A stretch of 32,835 bases of DNA from Candidatus Endomicrobiellum cubanum (GCA_031269735.1 JAISYS010000049.1:1-32835), one strand, 5' to 3'; positions 10,023 to 18,488 are shown, counted from the stretch's first letter. Program-made: numbers and translations. Notes: generated by a model from the letters alone, not told the origin.

Positions 10023-10952
10023 ATGAAAATTTTAATTGTTAAACCAAGTTCATTTGGAGATATTGTACAGGCTTTACCATGTGCTAATGCTTTAAAACAG
10101 GCTTATCGTGGGTGCCAAATAACGTGGGTTGTTTTTGATGATTGGAAACTTTTGCCTAAAATTTGTACGGATATAGATGAAGTTATTACTTGGAATAGAA
10201 AAGAAAATTTAAAAGGTTTTTTTGATGTTTTAAAAAAAGTTAGACAGACAAAATATGATATAGCAATAGACTTGCAAGGTCTTTTAAGAAGTGCGATCCT
10301 TACAAAATTTTCTAAATCTAAGATAAAAATTGGCGTTCCAGGCATGAAGGAATTTAGCAATATTTTAATTAAAGAAATATATCCTCAAAAATCGGAAATT
10401 AATGCTACTCTTAGAAACTTAGAGACAGTCCATTATTTAACAGGGCAGTCATTTGACCCTAAGGTAAATATAAAAATTAATGCAAATGTTGACAATATTA
10501 TTAAAGACAATAAAATTTTGAAAAATTTTATTGTCTTTATGCCTTTTGCTAGAGGGAAAGATAAAGATTGGGGAATTTTAAATTATCAAAAACTTAGTTC
10601 ATTATTAAAAGTAAAATATCCAGATTTAAATATTGTTGTTTTGGGTTCAAATAACGATTATGGAAAAATAAAGTCAAGTAATGTTATAGACTTGTGTGGT
10701 AAAACAAATATTGATGAACTTGCAAGTATTTTAGTTAAATCTCGTGTTGCAGTTGGCGCAGATACAGGACCTATGCACTTAGCGTCTGTTTTAAGTGTTC
10801 CATCAGTTTTTATTTTTGGAATATCTGATATTAATGAAACTGCTCCACATATAGGCAAGTTTTCTTTACTTATAAATGAAAAGAAATCGAAAGATATAAA
10901 ATCTATAAGTCCTGATATGGTTTTTGATAAGATACTAAAATGGATAAAATAA
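10023..10952 (+). CDS. GT9 heptosyltransferase, WaaC/WaaF-like
   Basis: A 309-residue GT-B enzyme of family 9, expected to transfer L-glycero-D-manno-heptose from the ADP-sugar to the LPS core on the cytosolic side. Signatures are MKILIVKPSSFGDIVQALP at the start, AIDLQGLLRSAILTKF in the acceptor domain, VFMPFARGKDKDWG, and GADTGPMHLASVLSVPSVFIFG in the donor domain. It follows the fusion gene after 100 bp with no visible gene and has no strong ribosome-binding site. The last 13 bases overlap the next GT9 gene. Sequence does not show which heptose is added, so no specific symbol is given. Confidence 0.88.
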   Translation: MKILIVKPSSFGDIVQALPCANALKQAYRGCQITWVVFDDWKLLPKICTDIDEVITWNRKENLKGFFDVLKKVRQTKYDIAIDLQGLLRSAILTKFSKSKIKIGVPGMKEFSNILIKEIYPQKSEINATLRNLETVHYLTGQSFDPKVNIKINANVDNIIKDNKILKNFIVFMPFARGKDKDWGILNYQKLSSLLKVKYPDLNIVVLGSNNDYGKIKSSNVIDLCGKTNIDELASILVKSRVAVGADTGPMHLASVLSVPSVFIFGISDINETAPHIGKFSLLINEKKSKDIKSISPDMVFDKILKWIK

Positions 10953-11854
10953 TTTTTTTTCATATGAACCAACTAGGAGATTTGCTTTTTTCTTTGCCAG
11001 TTTTAAAAGCTGCTAAAGAAGAGTTAAATTCTCAAAATTATTCTGTAATAAACCAAGGACTAGCTCCTATTTTGGTTGCCTCTGGTTTGGTTGACGGTTT
11101 TTTTGATAAAAATATGTATGATACAAAGTTTATAAGAAAGGAAAAATTTAATAGAGCTGTTTTGTTTTCAGAATCTCCGAAATCTTTGTTGCGTGCATTT
11201 TTTTCTAAAATAAGAGAGCGAGTTGGTTTTGAAACTGCATCTTTAAATTTTCTTCTAACAAAAAAGGTAAAAAGAACAGTAGTTCCCTCTTTGTTTAATA
11301 ACAAAGAATTAGGTACAACTATTGGATTAAAAAATATACAAGAAGATTATACACATATAATAAACATTCCTCAAGAAAATATCAATAATGTAATGAAATG
11401 GTTAAAAAAAAATAATTTAGATTCTTCAAAAACGATTGCTGTGTCTGTTGGAGCAAGCAAAAAGAGACAAGATAAATGTTTAGAGAATAGTAAATGGGTT
11501 AAAGTTATAGATATTTTATCTAAAAAAGGTTTTAGTTGTGTTCTTTCTGGAGCAGAATGGGAGGAAAAGCATTTAAAAAGAATAGTGCAAGAATGTAAAA
11601 CTAACCCTAAATTATTTATTGTACAGGGAGGCATTTTAGATACTGCTGCATTTTTTAAGAAAAGTAGTTTGTTTTTGGGGATTGATTCAGGGGCTATGCA
11701 TTTAGCAGCGGCTGTCGGCACAAAATGTGTAGGAGTGTTTGGATACACAGATCCCTTGCAAGTTGGCCCGATGCCTCTTGATAAGCATATTATAATAAAA
11801 AGAGATAACATTAGTTTGATAAGTCCAGAAGATATTGTTAACGTAATTTTATAA
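10940..11854 (+). CDS. GT9 glycosyltransferase, heptosyltransferase family
   Basis: Third consecutive GT9 domain in the cluster (304 aa). It opens with MDKIIFFHMNQLGDLLFSLP, a divergent form of the family start, and carries SVGASKKRQDKCLE, in the place of the GT9 substrate loop, and FLGIDSGAMHLAAAVGTKCVGVFG in the donor site. The central acceptor region is less conserved than in its two neighbours, so its acceptor or sugar may differ. It starts inside the preceding gene (13-bp overlap) and ends 19 bp before the pfp start, suggesting one operon. The general family is clear; the exact reaction is not. Confidence 0.82.
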   Translation: MDKIIFFHMNQLGDLLFSLPVLKAAKEELNSQNYSVINQGLAPILVASGLVDGFFDKNMYDTKFIRKEKFNRAVLFSESPKSLLRAFFSKIRERVGFETASLNFLLTKKVKRTVVPSLFNNKELGTTIGLKNIQEDYTHIINIPQENINNVMKWLKKNNLDSSKTIAVSVGASKKRQDKCLENSKWVKVIDILSKKGFSCVLSGAEWEEKHLKRIVQECKTNPKLFIVQGGILDTAAFFKKSSLFLGIDSGAMHLAAAVGTKCVGVFGYTDPLQVGPMPLDKHIIIKRDNISLISPEDIVNVIL

Positions 11855-11873
11855 AAAGTAAAGGGTGGAAAAA

Positions 11874-13553
11874 ATGTTAAAAAAGCAATGTAATGCTTCG
11901 GAGTTGCAAATCGAAAGAGCAAAGTTTAAGCCAGTTCTACCTGAGGTTTTGAAGAATGGGTTAAATGGCATGACTATTGTGAAAGGAAAATCAACAAAAT
12001 CAATAGCTGATCAAGAAAAAGTTAAAGAGCTTTTTAAAAATACTTATGGATTGCCTATAGTTACATTTAAAAAGGGTAAAAATAAAACGTTTAAAAATAA
12101 AGCTATTAAAGTGGCTGTTGTTCTTTCTGGAGGACAGGCTCCAGGGGGACATAATGTAATTGCAGGTCTTTTTGATGGTCTAAAGAAAATAAATAAGAAA
12201 AATACCTTGATAGGTTATTTAGGTGGTCCATCTGGGATTTTAAACAACAAGTATCAGAAAATTACAGCGGATGTCCTTCGTGATTATAGAAACACAGGTG
12301 GTTTTGATTATATACAATCAGGACGTACTAAAATAGAAACGTCTGAGCAATTTTGCTCGACAAAAGATAATCTTGCAATATGTAATGTCAATGCTCTTGT
12401 AGTTGTTGGAGGTGATGATTCAAATACAAATGCAGCGATGATAGCAGAATATCTTAAAGAACAGGGAATAGATAAATGCGTTATAGGTATTCCTAAAACA
12501 ATTGACGGTGATTTGAAAAACAAATATATAGAGACTTCTTTTGGTTTTGATACAGCCACAAAAATTTACTCAGAACTTGTAGGTAACATCTGTAGAGATG
12601 CAAATTCTGCACGCAAATATTGGCATTTTGTCCGTCTTATGGGAAGAAGTGCATCTCATATTACTTTAGAAGTTGGTTTTAAAACTCAACCTAATATAGT
12701 TTTAATTGGCGAGGAAATTTTAGCCAAAAATATGACTCTTTCAAAAGTCGTTGATGGTATTGTAGATGTTATAGTTAAACGTTCTAAAGCTGGTAAAGAT
12801 TTTGGTATTATTTTAGTTCCAGAAGGTGTTATAGAATTTATTCCAGAAATAAAAGAATTAATTTCTGCATTAAATGATATTTTGTCAGATAATAAAGATG
12901 AGTTTTCTAACTTAGATTCTATGGAAGACAAGAAAGAGTTTGTTTGTAAAAAACTTTCTGAAAAACTATCAGCGTTAATGTTAGAGCTTCCTGTAGGTAT
13001 TGCTTCTCAAGTTATGTCAGAAAGAGACCCTCACGGCAATGTTTCAGTATCCTTGATAGAAACAGAAAAATTATTAATAGAAATGGTTCGCAAGAAACTT
13101 TCAGAATTGAAAAGAGATGGGCAATATACAGGCAAATTTTCAAGCATTACGCACTTTTTTGGATATGAGGGACGCTGTGGTATGCCGTCCAATTTTGATG
13201 CAAACTATACATATGCTTTAGGTTACAATGCGGCAATGTTGGTACTTAGCGGTTTTACCGGATACATGTCTTACATACAGCACCTTACAAAACCTACAAA
13301 GAATTGGGAATGTGGAGGACTTCCTTTAACAATGATGATGAATATAGAGAAAAGAAGCGGAAAAGAAAAACCTGTTATACAAAAAGCATTAGTAGATTTA
13401 AAAGGTAGACCGTTTAAAGAGTTTACTAAAAATAGAGATAAATGGACAATTGGTGAAAATTATCTTTTTCCAGGTCCTATACAATATTTTGGTCCTAAAG
13501 ATATCACTGAGATGACTACTAAAACTTTACAGTATGAACAAATAAAGAAGTAA
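11874..13553 (+). CDS. pfp: pyrophosphate--fructose-6-phosphate 1-phosphotransferase
   Basis: A long-type (559 aa) phosphofructokinase that uses PPi instead of ATP to make fructose 1,6-bisphosphate, reversibly, in glycolysis. PPi specificity is read from GGDDSNTN (179-186), with Asp where ATP enzymes have Gly, and from PKTIDGDLKN (207-216), with Lys where ATP enzymes have Gly. MGRSASHITLEVGFKTQPN is the substrate site. I chose ATG 11874, which has AAGGGTGG just upstream; GTG 11865 would add three residues. It is last in the glycosyltransferase run, 19 bp after the third GT9 gene, and is followed 34 bp later by a hairpin terminator. Its role with LPS genes is probably only shared transcription. 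Confidence 0.95.
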   Translation: MLKKQCNASELQIERAKFKPVLPEVLKNGLNGMTIVKGKSTKSIADQEKVKELFKNTYGLPIVTFKKGKNKTFKNKAIKVAVVLSGGQAPGGHNVIAGLFDGLKKINKKNTLIGYLGGPSGILNNKYQKITADVLRDYRNTGGFDYIQSGRTKIETSEQFCSTKDNLAICNVNALVVVGGDDSNTNAAMIAEYLKEQGIDKCVIGIPKTIDGDLKNKYIETSFGFDTATKIYSELVGNICRDANSARKYWHFVRLMGRSASHITLEVGFKTQPNIVLIGEEILAKNMTLSKVVDGIVDVIVKRSKAGKDFGIILVPEGVIEFIPEIKELISALNDILSDNKDEFSNLDSMEDKKEFVCKKLSEKLSALMLELPVGIASQVMSERDPHGNVSVSLIETEKLLIEMVRKKLSELKRDGQYTGKFSSITHFFGYEGRCGMPSNFDANYTYALGYNAAMLVLSGFTGYMSYIQHLTKPTKNWECGGLPLTMMMNIEKRSGKEKPVIQKALVDLKGRPFKEFTKNRDKWTIGENYLFPGPIQYFGPKDITEMTTKTLQYEQIKK

Positions 13554-13587
13554 ACTTGTTTAAACCATTTAGTTAGTTCCTAAAACA

Positions 13588-13625
13588 AAAACAAAGATAA
13601 TAATATTTATTACTATCTTTGTTTT
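13588..13625 (+). terminator. terminator-like hairpin after pfp
   Basis: A perfect 12-bp stem, AAAACAAAGATA (13588-13599) with TATCTTTGTTTT (13614-13625), encloses a 14-base loop that can pair further. The right arm is T-rich, giving the run for release, and the left arm gives a T-rich run on the other strand. It starts 34 bases after the pfp stop. The stem is AT-rich, so strength is uncertain. Confidence 0.6.
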
Positions 13626-13682
13626 ATTACCTGACTTGACCGCTTTAAGGAAAAAAAGGGAAAATCACTCATAAAAAAGGTG

Positions 13683-13700
13683 GTTTGGGGTAGCCCAAAC
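13683..13700. other. GC-containing hairpin
   Basis: GTTTGGG (13683-13689) pairs perfectly with CCCAAAC (13694-13700) around the loop GTAG. It is the strongest G+C stem in an otherwise AT-rich spacer. No T-run of the length expected for a terminator follows. Confidence 0.4.
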
Positions 13701-13797
13701 AGTTAGTTTTATATAAAAATATCTGTTTTTTGTTTTTTCTAAAAATGAAGTTGTCCTCTAAACAAGTATATATTATTTTACACAATTAGTGTATATT

Positions 13798-13824
13798 ATA
13801 GTCTAAATAGATATTTTAGACTAT
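13798..13824. other. AT-rich 10-bp palindrome
   Basis: ATAGTCTAAA (13798-13807) and TTTAGACTAT (13815-13824) are exact inverted repeats seven bases apart. It could be a protein-binding palindrome or a hairpin inside the putative element. Nothing nearby identifies a user. Confidence 0.35.
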
Positions 13825-13963
13825 TATTTATGTTAAGATGTATAATCTTTTATAGTTGAGAATGTGTATTAAATACTTTTATATTATTACTTTTTTTCGG
13901 GGGAACCCCAATGGTCAAGTCAGGTTTTAGAACCTGTCTCTGATTTTGTTTAAGGAATCGATA

Positions 13964-14596
13964 TTATTTCAATGTAAAAATACCATCAAATTCGTGAGAA
14001 TCAATAGATACTTTATCTTTTTCTATACCTTTACTAAGTATAAACAATACATTACCTCCACCTTTAATACTGTAATTATAAGATGTTGGAAGTTTATCTA
14101 TAGTTAAAGTTATATTTGCTCTAGTGTTTTCTATGTCTAGAGATTTAAAAATTCCACTTGCTTTTACGGGAGTGTCAACACTATCGATTTCAAGCTTTCC
14201 ATTAAAGTTTGTTATGTTTACATTTCCAGCGGTACTATCTATATCTAAAAGTCCAGAGAACCTATCAATATTAATATTTGCTATTGTAGAATTAATTTCT
14301 AAATTAGATGTTTTAGGTACAGTCATATTTATTATTGTTTTATCTGTAATTTCAGAATCAATTAAATAAACATTTAGCTCTTTATCTTTAACAGATATTT
14401 GCCTATCTATATTTGGTGACTTATTTGGCGTAATATTAATTGTTATATCGTTGGTATTTGCAGGTTTTATATTTAATGTTCCATTATTTATCACGATGTC
14501 TATTTCTTTAATATCTTTTGCTGAAAATGAATATGATTCAGCAAATAAACAACAAGAAAAAATAAAGAAAGATATAACTACAAAAAAACTTTTCAT
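13964..14596 (-). CDS. secreted DUF4097-like putative adhesin
   Basis: The product (210 aa) has a clear signal peptide (about 1-19, ending CLFA before ES) followed by repeated short beta-strand units such as LEINSTIANINI, LLDIDSTAGNVNI, KLEIDSVDTPVKA and LDIENTRANITL. That pattern of 'D/N-S-T/V-x-A-x-I' turns is typical of DUF4097 putative adhesins, which fold as a right-handed beta-helix-like stack; their function is poorly known. I chose ATG 14596 because GGAGAT lies upstream at proper spacing; an upstream ATG at 14635 would add 13 residues before the signal. It stands alone on the minus strand between two plus-strand operons. Two adjacent cysteines in the signal do not form a good lipobox. 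Confidence 0.65.
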   Translation of the reverse strand: MKSFFVVISFFIFSCCLFAESYSFSAKDIKEIDIVINNGTLNIKPANTNDITINITPNKSPNIDRQISVKDKELNVYLIDSEITDKTIINMTVPKTSNLEINSTIANINIDRFSGLLDIDSTAGNVNITNFNGKLEIDSVDTPVKASGIFKSLDIENTRANITLTIDKLPTSYNYSIKGGGNVLFILSKGIEKDKVSIDSHEFDGIFTLK

Positions 14597-14635
14597 AATA
14601 TCTCCAATTATTAAATAATATTTTCTAATCGACAT

Positions 14636-14664
14636 ATTTTAGTATTTTTTTGTATAACAGTAAA
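14636..14664 (-). promoter_or_regulatory. candidate sigma-70 promoter of the DUF4097-like gene
   Basis: On the minus strand, TTTACT (14659-14664) and TAAAAT (14636-14641) are 17 bases apart, matching the -35 and -10 consensus at four and five of six bases. They lie about 40 bases upstream of the chosen ATG. In AT-rich DNA such matches are common, so this is tentative. Confidence 0.35.
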
Positions 14665-14950
14665 GCTATTCAGGTCTCTATAAAAAGTTTACTATATATC
14701 CCTCCTGCGCTTTTTTGGTATTGCTACGTTAAAAATTTATATTTATCCACGATAAATTCTGCATTTTTGCCATGCATTGTTAAAAATCCATAACAATTAT
14801 ACGTTTTAGGATTTTTAGAGAACTGCATTTATGTTTTTAGCTAAAACTAGTCAGCAGGTTATAATATCTATGTGTTATTTTTATTGACACTTTTTAGTAT
14901 CTTTTTATACAATATGAAAATAAAATAACTTGAAAATATAAGAGGTTTTG
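14665..14950. other. leader region upstream of the hld/kds operon
   Basis: With the minus-strand promoter, this fills the roughly 350-bp divergent spacer. It holds no gene that I can support. A 9-bp inverted repeat, TAAAAATCC (14781-14789) and GGATTTTTA (14809-14817), with a 19-base spacer lies about 70 bp upstream of the hldD promoter and might be an operator or hairpin. Confidence 0.45.
14884..14913 (+). promoter_or_regulatory. sigma-70 promoter of the hldD-lptB operon
   Basis: A perfect -35 TTGACA (14884-14889) is followed by TATACA (14906-14911, spacing 16) or TACAAT (14908-14913, spacing 18). The hldD ATG is about 40 bases downstream. This is the best promoter match seen in the window and fits the start of a long run of plus-strand LPS genes. 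Confidence 0.65.
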
Positions 14951-15913
14951 ATGATAGTACTTACAGGTGGAGCGGGTTTTATAGGCAGTTGCTTTCTTTG
15001 GAAATTAAATCAAGAGGGTATAAAGGATATTCTAGTTGTTGATCATCTTGATGGTAGTGAAAAATGGAAAAATTTGTTAGGTAAAAATTATTATGACTAT
15101 ATTCAGAAGAATGACTTTTTTAATGCAGTTATAACCAGGCGAGTCCCAAACCCTGAAGCTATTATCCACCTTGGTGCATGTAGTTCTACAATTTTATTCG
15201 ATGCGGATTATTATATAAAAAATAATTATGAATATTCCAAAGTTCTTGCTTTATGGGCTTTTGAATTAGACATCCCTTTTATTTATGCTTCATCTGCTGC
15301 TACTTATGGAGATGGGAGTAACGGTTATGATGATGACATATCAAAAATAAAAAGTTTGTCTCCTCTTAATATGTATGGTTTTTCAAAACACATGTTTGAT
15401 TTATGGCTTTTAAATAATAACTATTTGAGTAAGACTACAGGGATTAAATTTTTTAATGTTTTTGGTCCAAATGAATATCATAAAGGTGATATGCGTAGTG
15501 TGATATGTAAAAACTATGAAACTGTTTTACATGACGGTTTAATAAAATTATTTAAGTCTTACAATCCTGAATACAAAGATGGTCAGCAAAAAAGAGATTT
15601 TGTATATATAAAAGACGTTGTAGAAATTATGTATTTTTTATTTAAAAATCCTTCAAAAACTGGAATATTTAATATTGGGACAGGTAAATCAAGAACATGG
15701 AATGATATAGTCAAATCTATGTTTTCTGCTGTGGGAAAAAAAGAAAACATAGAATATATAGATATGCCTGAAACGTTAAAGATTAAATATCAATATTTTA
15801 CAGAAGCTAAGATGGATAATTTAAGGAAATTAGGATATACAAAACCATTTATGGAATTAGAAGATTCAGTAAAAGATTATTGTAGTTATTTAGAAAAAAA
15901 ATCTTATTTATAA
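14951..15913 (+). CDS. hldD: ADP-L-glycero-D-manno-heptose 6-epimerase
   Basis: HldD (320 aa) converts ADP-D-glycero- to ADP-L-glycero-D-manno-heptose, the donor for inner-core heptosyltransferases. It is a short-chain dehydrogenase type epimerase with NADP-binding TGGAGFIGS (5-13), the specific start VVDHLDGSEKWKNL, IHLGACSST (72-80), and the catalytic YGFSK pair Tyr142 and Lys146. KFFNVFGPNEYHKGDMRSV is a family marker. ATG 14951 is chosen over TTG 14948 because AGAGG sits five bases upstream. It heads the operon behind a strong promoter; its users are the GT9 genes at 8255-11854. Confidence 0.95.
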   Translation: MIVLTGGAGFIGSCFLWKLNQEGIKDILVVDHLDGSEKWKNLLGKNYYDYIQKNDFFNAVITRRVPNPEAIIHLGACSSTILFDADYYIKNNYEYSKVLALWAFELDIPFIYASSAATYGDGSNGYDDDISKIKSLSPLNMYGFSKHMFDLWLLNNNYLSKTTGIKFFNVFGPNEYHKGDMRSVICKNYETVLHDGLIKLFKSYNPEYKDGQQKRDFVYIKDVVEIMYFLFKNPSKTGIFNIGTGKSRTWNDIVKSMFSAVGKKENIEYIDMPETLKIKYQYFTEAKMDNLRKLGYTKPFMELEDSVKDYCSYLEKKSYL

Positions 15914-15930
15914 TATATTTTGGGGTGAAA

Positions 15931-16917
15931 ATGAATAGCAAACTTTTGAATCTTATAGACTTTTTTAAAAAACAGTCAGTTTTAGTTATTGGCGATATAA
16001 TGATTGACAAATTTGTATGGGGGAAAGTTAAAAGGATTTCTCCTGAAGCCCCGGTCCCTGTAGTGGAAGTTACAAAGGAAACGCAAGTATTGGGTGGAGC
16101 GGCTAACGTCGCAAATAACATAATAGCCCTAGGTGCTAAAGCTTACATGGTAAGTACAATTGGTAATGATTTAAATGGAAAAGTTCTAATAGAGTTATTT
16201 AAAGAAAAAAAAATCAATTCTGATTATTTAGTTTATGATGAAAAAAGGCCTACCATAGTAAAAACTAGAATTATTGCAGTAAGTCAACAGCTTGTTAGAG
16301 TTGACAAAGAAGTTAAAGGACAACTCAAACGTTGTACAGAAAACAAACTTATTTCTAGCATAGAGTCGCTTATCCCTAAGGTGGATGCTGTTATAATTTC
16401 AGATTATGGTAAGGGTGTTGTGTGTCAAAAAGTTTTAAAAAAGGCAATTGCTCTAGCAAGAAAATACAAAATTCCTGTAACAGTTGATCCTAAAGTGGAG
16501 CATTTTAAAAAATATAAAAAAATAACAACAATGACCCCAAATGAGAAAGAAGCAATTGAAGGAATGAATGCAAAAAATATAGAAACAGATTTTGAGGTAG
16601 CAAATTTAGGAAAAAGAATTTTAAAGACTTTAAATTCTGAATCTATAGTTATTACCCGAGGTGAAAAGGGTATGACTCTAATTGAGTCAAATAATAAAAT
16701 TACAAATATTCCAACAAGAGCAAAGGAAGTCTATGATGTTACAGGTGCTGGAGACACTGTTATTTCTACTATGACATTAGCTCTTGGGGCAAAAGCAGAT
16801 TTATTGACCGCTGCAGAAATTGCAAATTTTGCAGCAGGAATAGTTGTGGCAAAATTAGGTACTGCTACTACAACTCCAGAAGAACTTAAGAATGTTATTG
16901 GGAAATTTTATAAATGA
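15931..16917 (+). CDS. hldA: D-glycero-beta-D-manno-heptose-7-phosphate kinase (HldE kinase domain only)
   Basis: A PfkB-family sugar kinase of 328 aa that phosphorylates heptose-7-phosphate at C1. Its sequence follows domain I of HldE: VIGDIMIDKFVWGKVKRISPE near the start, VLGGAANVANN, VTVDPK, TPNEKEA and the PfkB signature DVTGAGDT (269-276) with catalytic Asp275. The C-terminal nucleotidyltransferase domain of HldE is absent, so the adenylyltransferase step must be encoded elsewhere. ATG 15931 has GGGGTG upstream; GTG 15925 would add two residues. Its stop overlaps kdsB as ATGA. Confidence 0.92.
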   Translation: MNSKLLNLIDFFKKQSVLVIGDIMIDKFVWGKVKRISPEAPVPVVEVTKETQVLGGAANVANNIIALGAKAYMVSTIGNDLNGKVLIELFKEKKINSDYLVYDEKRPTIVKTRIIAVSQQLVRVDKEVKGQLKRCTENKLISSIESLIPKVDAVIISDYGKGVVCQKVLKKAIALARKYKIPVTVDPKVEHFKKYKKITTMTPNEKEAIEGMNAKNIETDFEVANLGKRILKTLNSESIVITRGEKGMTLIESNNKITNIPTRAKEVYDVTGAGDTVISTMTLALGAKADLLTAAEIANFAAGIVVAKLGTATTTPEELKNVIGKFYK

Positions 16918-17636
16918 AAACAGCTGTTGTTATACCGTCTAGATATGGCTCTAGTCGTTTTCCTGGCAAACCTTTAGCATTAATTGGCAACAAGTTTCTT
17001 ATACAGCATAGTCTTGAACGAGTAAAGATGTGCAAAGAAGTTGATTTTCTAGCTGTTGCTACTGATGATAAACGTATTTTTAATGCTGTGGAAAACCTTG
17101 GTTTTAATGTTTTTATGACTCCAAAAACTTGTCAAAGTGGAACAGATAGAATTGCTTTTTTAGCTAAAAAAAGCTTAAGTAGGTACGATGTATTTATAAA
17201 TGTGCAAGGTGATGAACCTTTGATAGATCCTGCTCTTATTGATGAACTTGTAAAATCTTTTAAAAAAGACAAAGCTTTGGAATATATAACTGCTGCGTTT
17301 AAAATAAAAGATGTTGAGAGTATAAATAATCCTAACGTTGTAAAAGTTGTTTTTGATAAAAAGGGATATGCTCTTTATTTTTCTAGAAGCCCTATCCCGT
17401 ATAATAGAGACAATATAAAAACTAATTATTATAAACATATAGGTATATACGGATACAAAAGAGACTTCTTGTTGGAGTTTTCAAAAAACAAAAAAACTAT
17501 TTTAGAAAATACAGAAAATTTAGAGCAATTAAGAGCTTTAGAAAGTGGCAAGAAAATAAAAGTTGTTATTGCAAAGAGTGATTCTGTAGGAGTGGACACT
17601 CCAGAAGATATTTTAAAAGTAGAAAAGTGTTTATAA
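16914..17636 (+). CDS. kdsB: CMP-Kdo synthetase (3-deoxy-manno-octulosonate cytidylyltransferase)
   Basis: KdsB (240 aa) activates Kdo with CTP to give CMP-Kdo, the donor for WaaA. Signatures are VIPSRYGSSRFPGKPL (6-21), which is the nucleotide-binding loop, TPKTCQSGTDRIA, FINVQGDEPLIDPALI with the metal-binding Asp, and YFSRSPIPYNRD. Near the end, IKVVIAKSDSVGVDTPEDI matches the usual C-terminus. The start codon overlaps the hldA stop by ATGA, and kdsA begins 15 bp downstream. Confidence 0.96.
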   Translation: MKTAVVIPSRYGSSRFPGKPLALIGNKFLIQHSLERVKMCKEVDFLAVATDDKRIFNAVENLGFNVFMTPKTCQSGTDRIAFLAKKSLSRYDVFINVQGDEPLIDPALIDELVKSFKKDKALEYITAAFKIKDVESINNPNVVKVVFDKKGYALYFSRSPIPYNRDNIKTNYYKHIGIYGYKRDFLLEFSKNKKTILENTENLEQLRALESGKKIKVVIAKSDSVGVDTPEDILKVEKCL

Positions 17637-17651
17637 AAGGATATAAATAAA

Positions 17652-18488
17652 ATGCAGAATAAATGTGTTAAGGTTGGCAGGAATATTTTTTTGTCGAACA
17701 GCAAGCCATTAGTAATTATAGCAGGTCCTTGTGTTATAGAAAGTGAAAATCATGCGTTTAAAATGGCAGTCAGTTTAAAAAAAATAACTTCACAATTGAA
17801 AATCCCTTTTGTTTTTAAGTCATCTTATGATAAAGCTAATCGTTCTTCAGTGCAGTCCTACAGGGGTCCTGGTATTGAGGAAGGATTAAAGATATTAGCT
17901 AAAATTAAAAAGGAATTAAAAATTCCTGTGATTACGGATGTTCATTTACCACAACAGGCTGCAAGAGTCGCAGAATTTGTAGATTTTTTACAAGTACCTG
18001 CTTTTTTATCGCGTCAAACAGATTTAATAAAAGCTTGCGCTGTTACGGGAAAACCTGTAAATGTAAAAAAAGGGCAATTTTTAGCTCCAGAAGATATGTT
18101 CAATGTTATTAAAAAATTTGAAAAGTTTGGAAATAATCAGGTTTCTTTAACAGAAAGAGGTGCATCATTTGGCTATCATAATTTAGTTGTTGATTTCAGA
18201 GGTTTAGAAATTATGAAGAATACAAAATATCCTGTTATTTTTGATGCAACTCATAGTGTGCAGCTTCCTGGAGGAGGAGGAACTTATACTGCGGGGAATA
18301 GAGAGTTTATAGTACCTCTTTCTAAAGCTGCAACAGCTCTTGGTATTTCTGCGCTTTTTATTGAAGTTCACGATAACCCTAATAAAGCGTTTTCTGATGG
18401 GGCAAATAGTTTAGATTTAAAAGATTTTAAAGAATTCATAAAAGCAATTAAAGCAATAGACAAGGTGGCTAAATGTCAAAAAATTTAA
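17652..18488 (+). CDS. kdsA: Kdo-8-phosphate synthase
   Basis: KdsA (278 aa) condenses phosphoenolpyruvate with arabinose-5-phosphate into Kdo-8-phosphate. Diagnostic stretches are IIAGPCVIESENHAFKMA, FKSSYDKANRSSVQSYRGPG, VITDVHLPQQAARVAEFVDF, LQVPAFLSRQTDL, VKKGQFLAPEDM and FDATHSVQLPGG. The cysteine of GPCVIE is kept, as in the metal-dependent class, but class assignment from one residue is not safe. An AAGG at 17637-17640 precedes the ATG. The last 16 bases overlap the small membrane protein gene. The arabinose-5-phosphate isomerase kdsD is not in the window. Confidence 0.96.
   Translation: MQNKCVKVGRNIFLSNSKPLVIIAGPCVIESENHAFKMAVSLKKITSQLKIPFVFKSSYDKANRSSVQSYRGPGIEEGLKILAKIKKELKIPVITDVHLPQQAARVAEFVDFLQVPAFLSRQTDLIKACAVTGKPVNVKKGQFLAPEDMFNVIKKFEKFGNNQVSLTERGASFGYHNLVVDFRGLEIMKNTKYPVIFDATHSVQLPGGGGTYTAGNREFIVPLSKAATALGISALFIEVHDNPNKAFSDGANSLDLKDFKEFIKAIKAIDKVAKCQKI

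Larger units (their letters stand above)
13630..13924. mobile_element. possible MITE-like remnant bounded by 12-bp inverted repeats
   Basis: CCTGACTTGACC at 13630-13641 faces its exact reverse complement at 13913-13924, enclosing about 270 bp with no coding frame of note and two internal hairpins. This layout resembles a small non-autonomous transposable element. Against it, the bases outside the repeats do not form a clean target-site duplication, and no transposase is in the window. A third copy lies at 142-153. Confidence 0.35.
13554..13963. other. non-coding stretch between convergent genes
   Basis: About 410 bp with no gene that I can support. It holds the pfp terminator, a pair of inverted 12-bp repeats (13630-13641 and 13913-13924), a GTTTGGG/CCCAAAC hairpin (13683-13700), an ATAGTCTAAA palindrome (13798-13824), and a CAGGTT/AACCTG hairpin at 13921-13936 that overlaps the second repeat. 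The interior is very AT-rich. Confidence 0.6.

Noticed and set aside
12308-12931. Minus-strand open frames inside pfp
   Set aside because: They are shadows of a conserved plus-strand enzyme with intact active-site motifs.
13919-13936. CAGGTT/AACCTG hairpin as terminator of the DUF4097-like gene
   Set aside because: No T-run follows on the minus strand; the T-run present lies on the wrong side.
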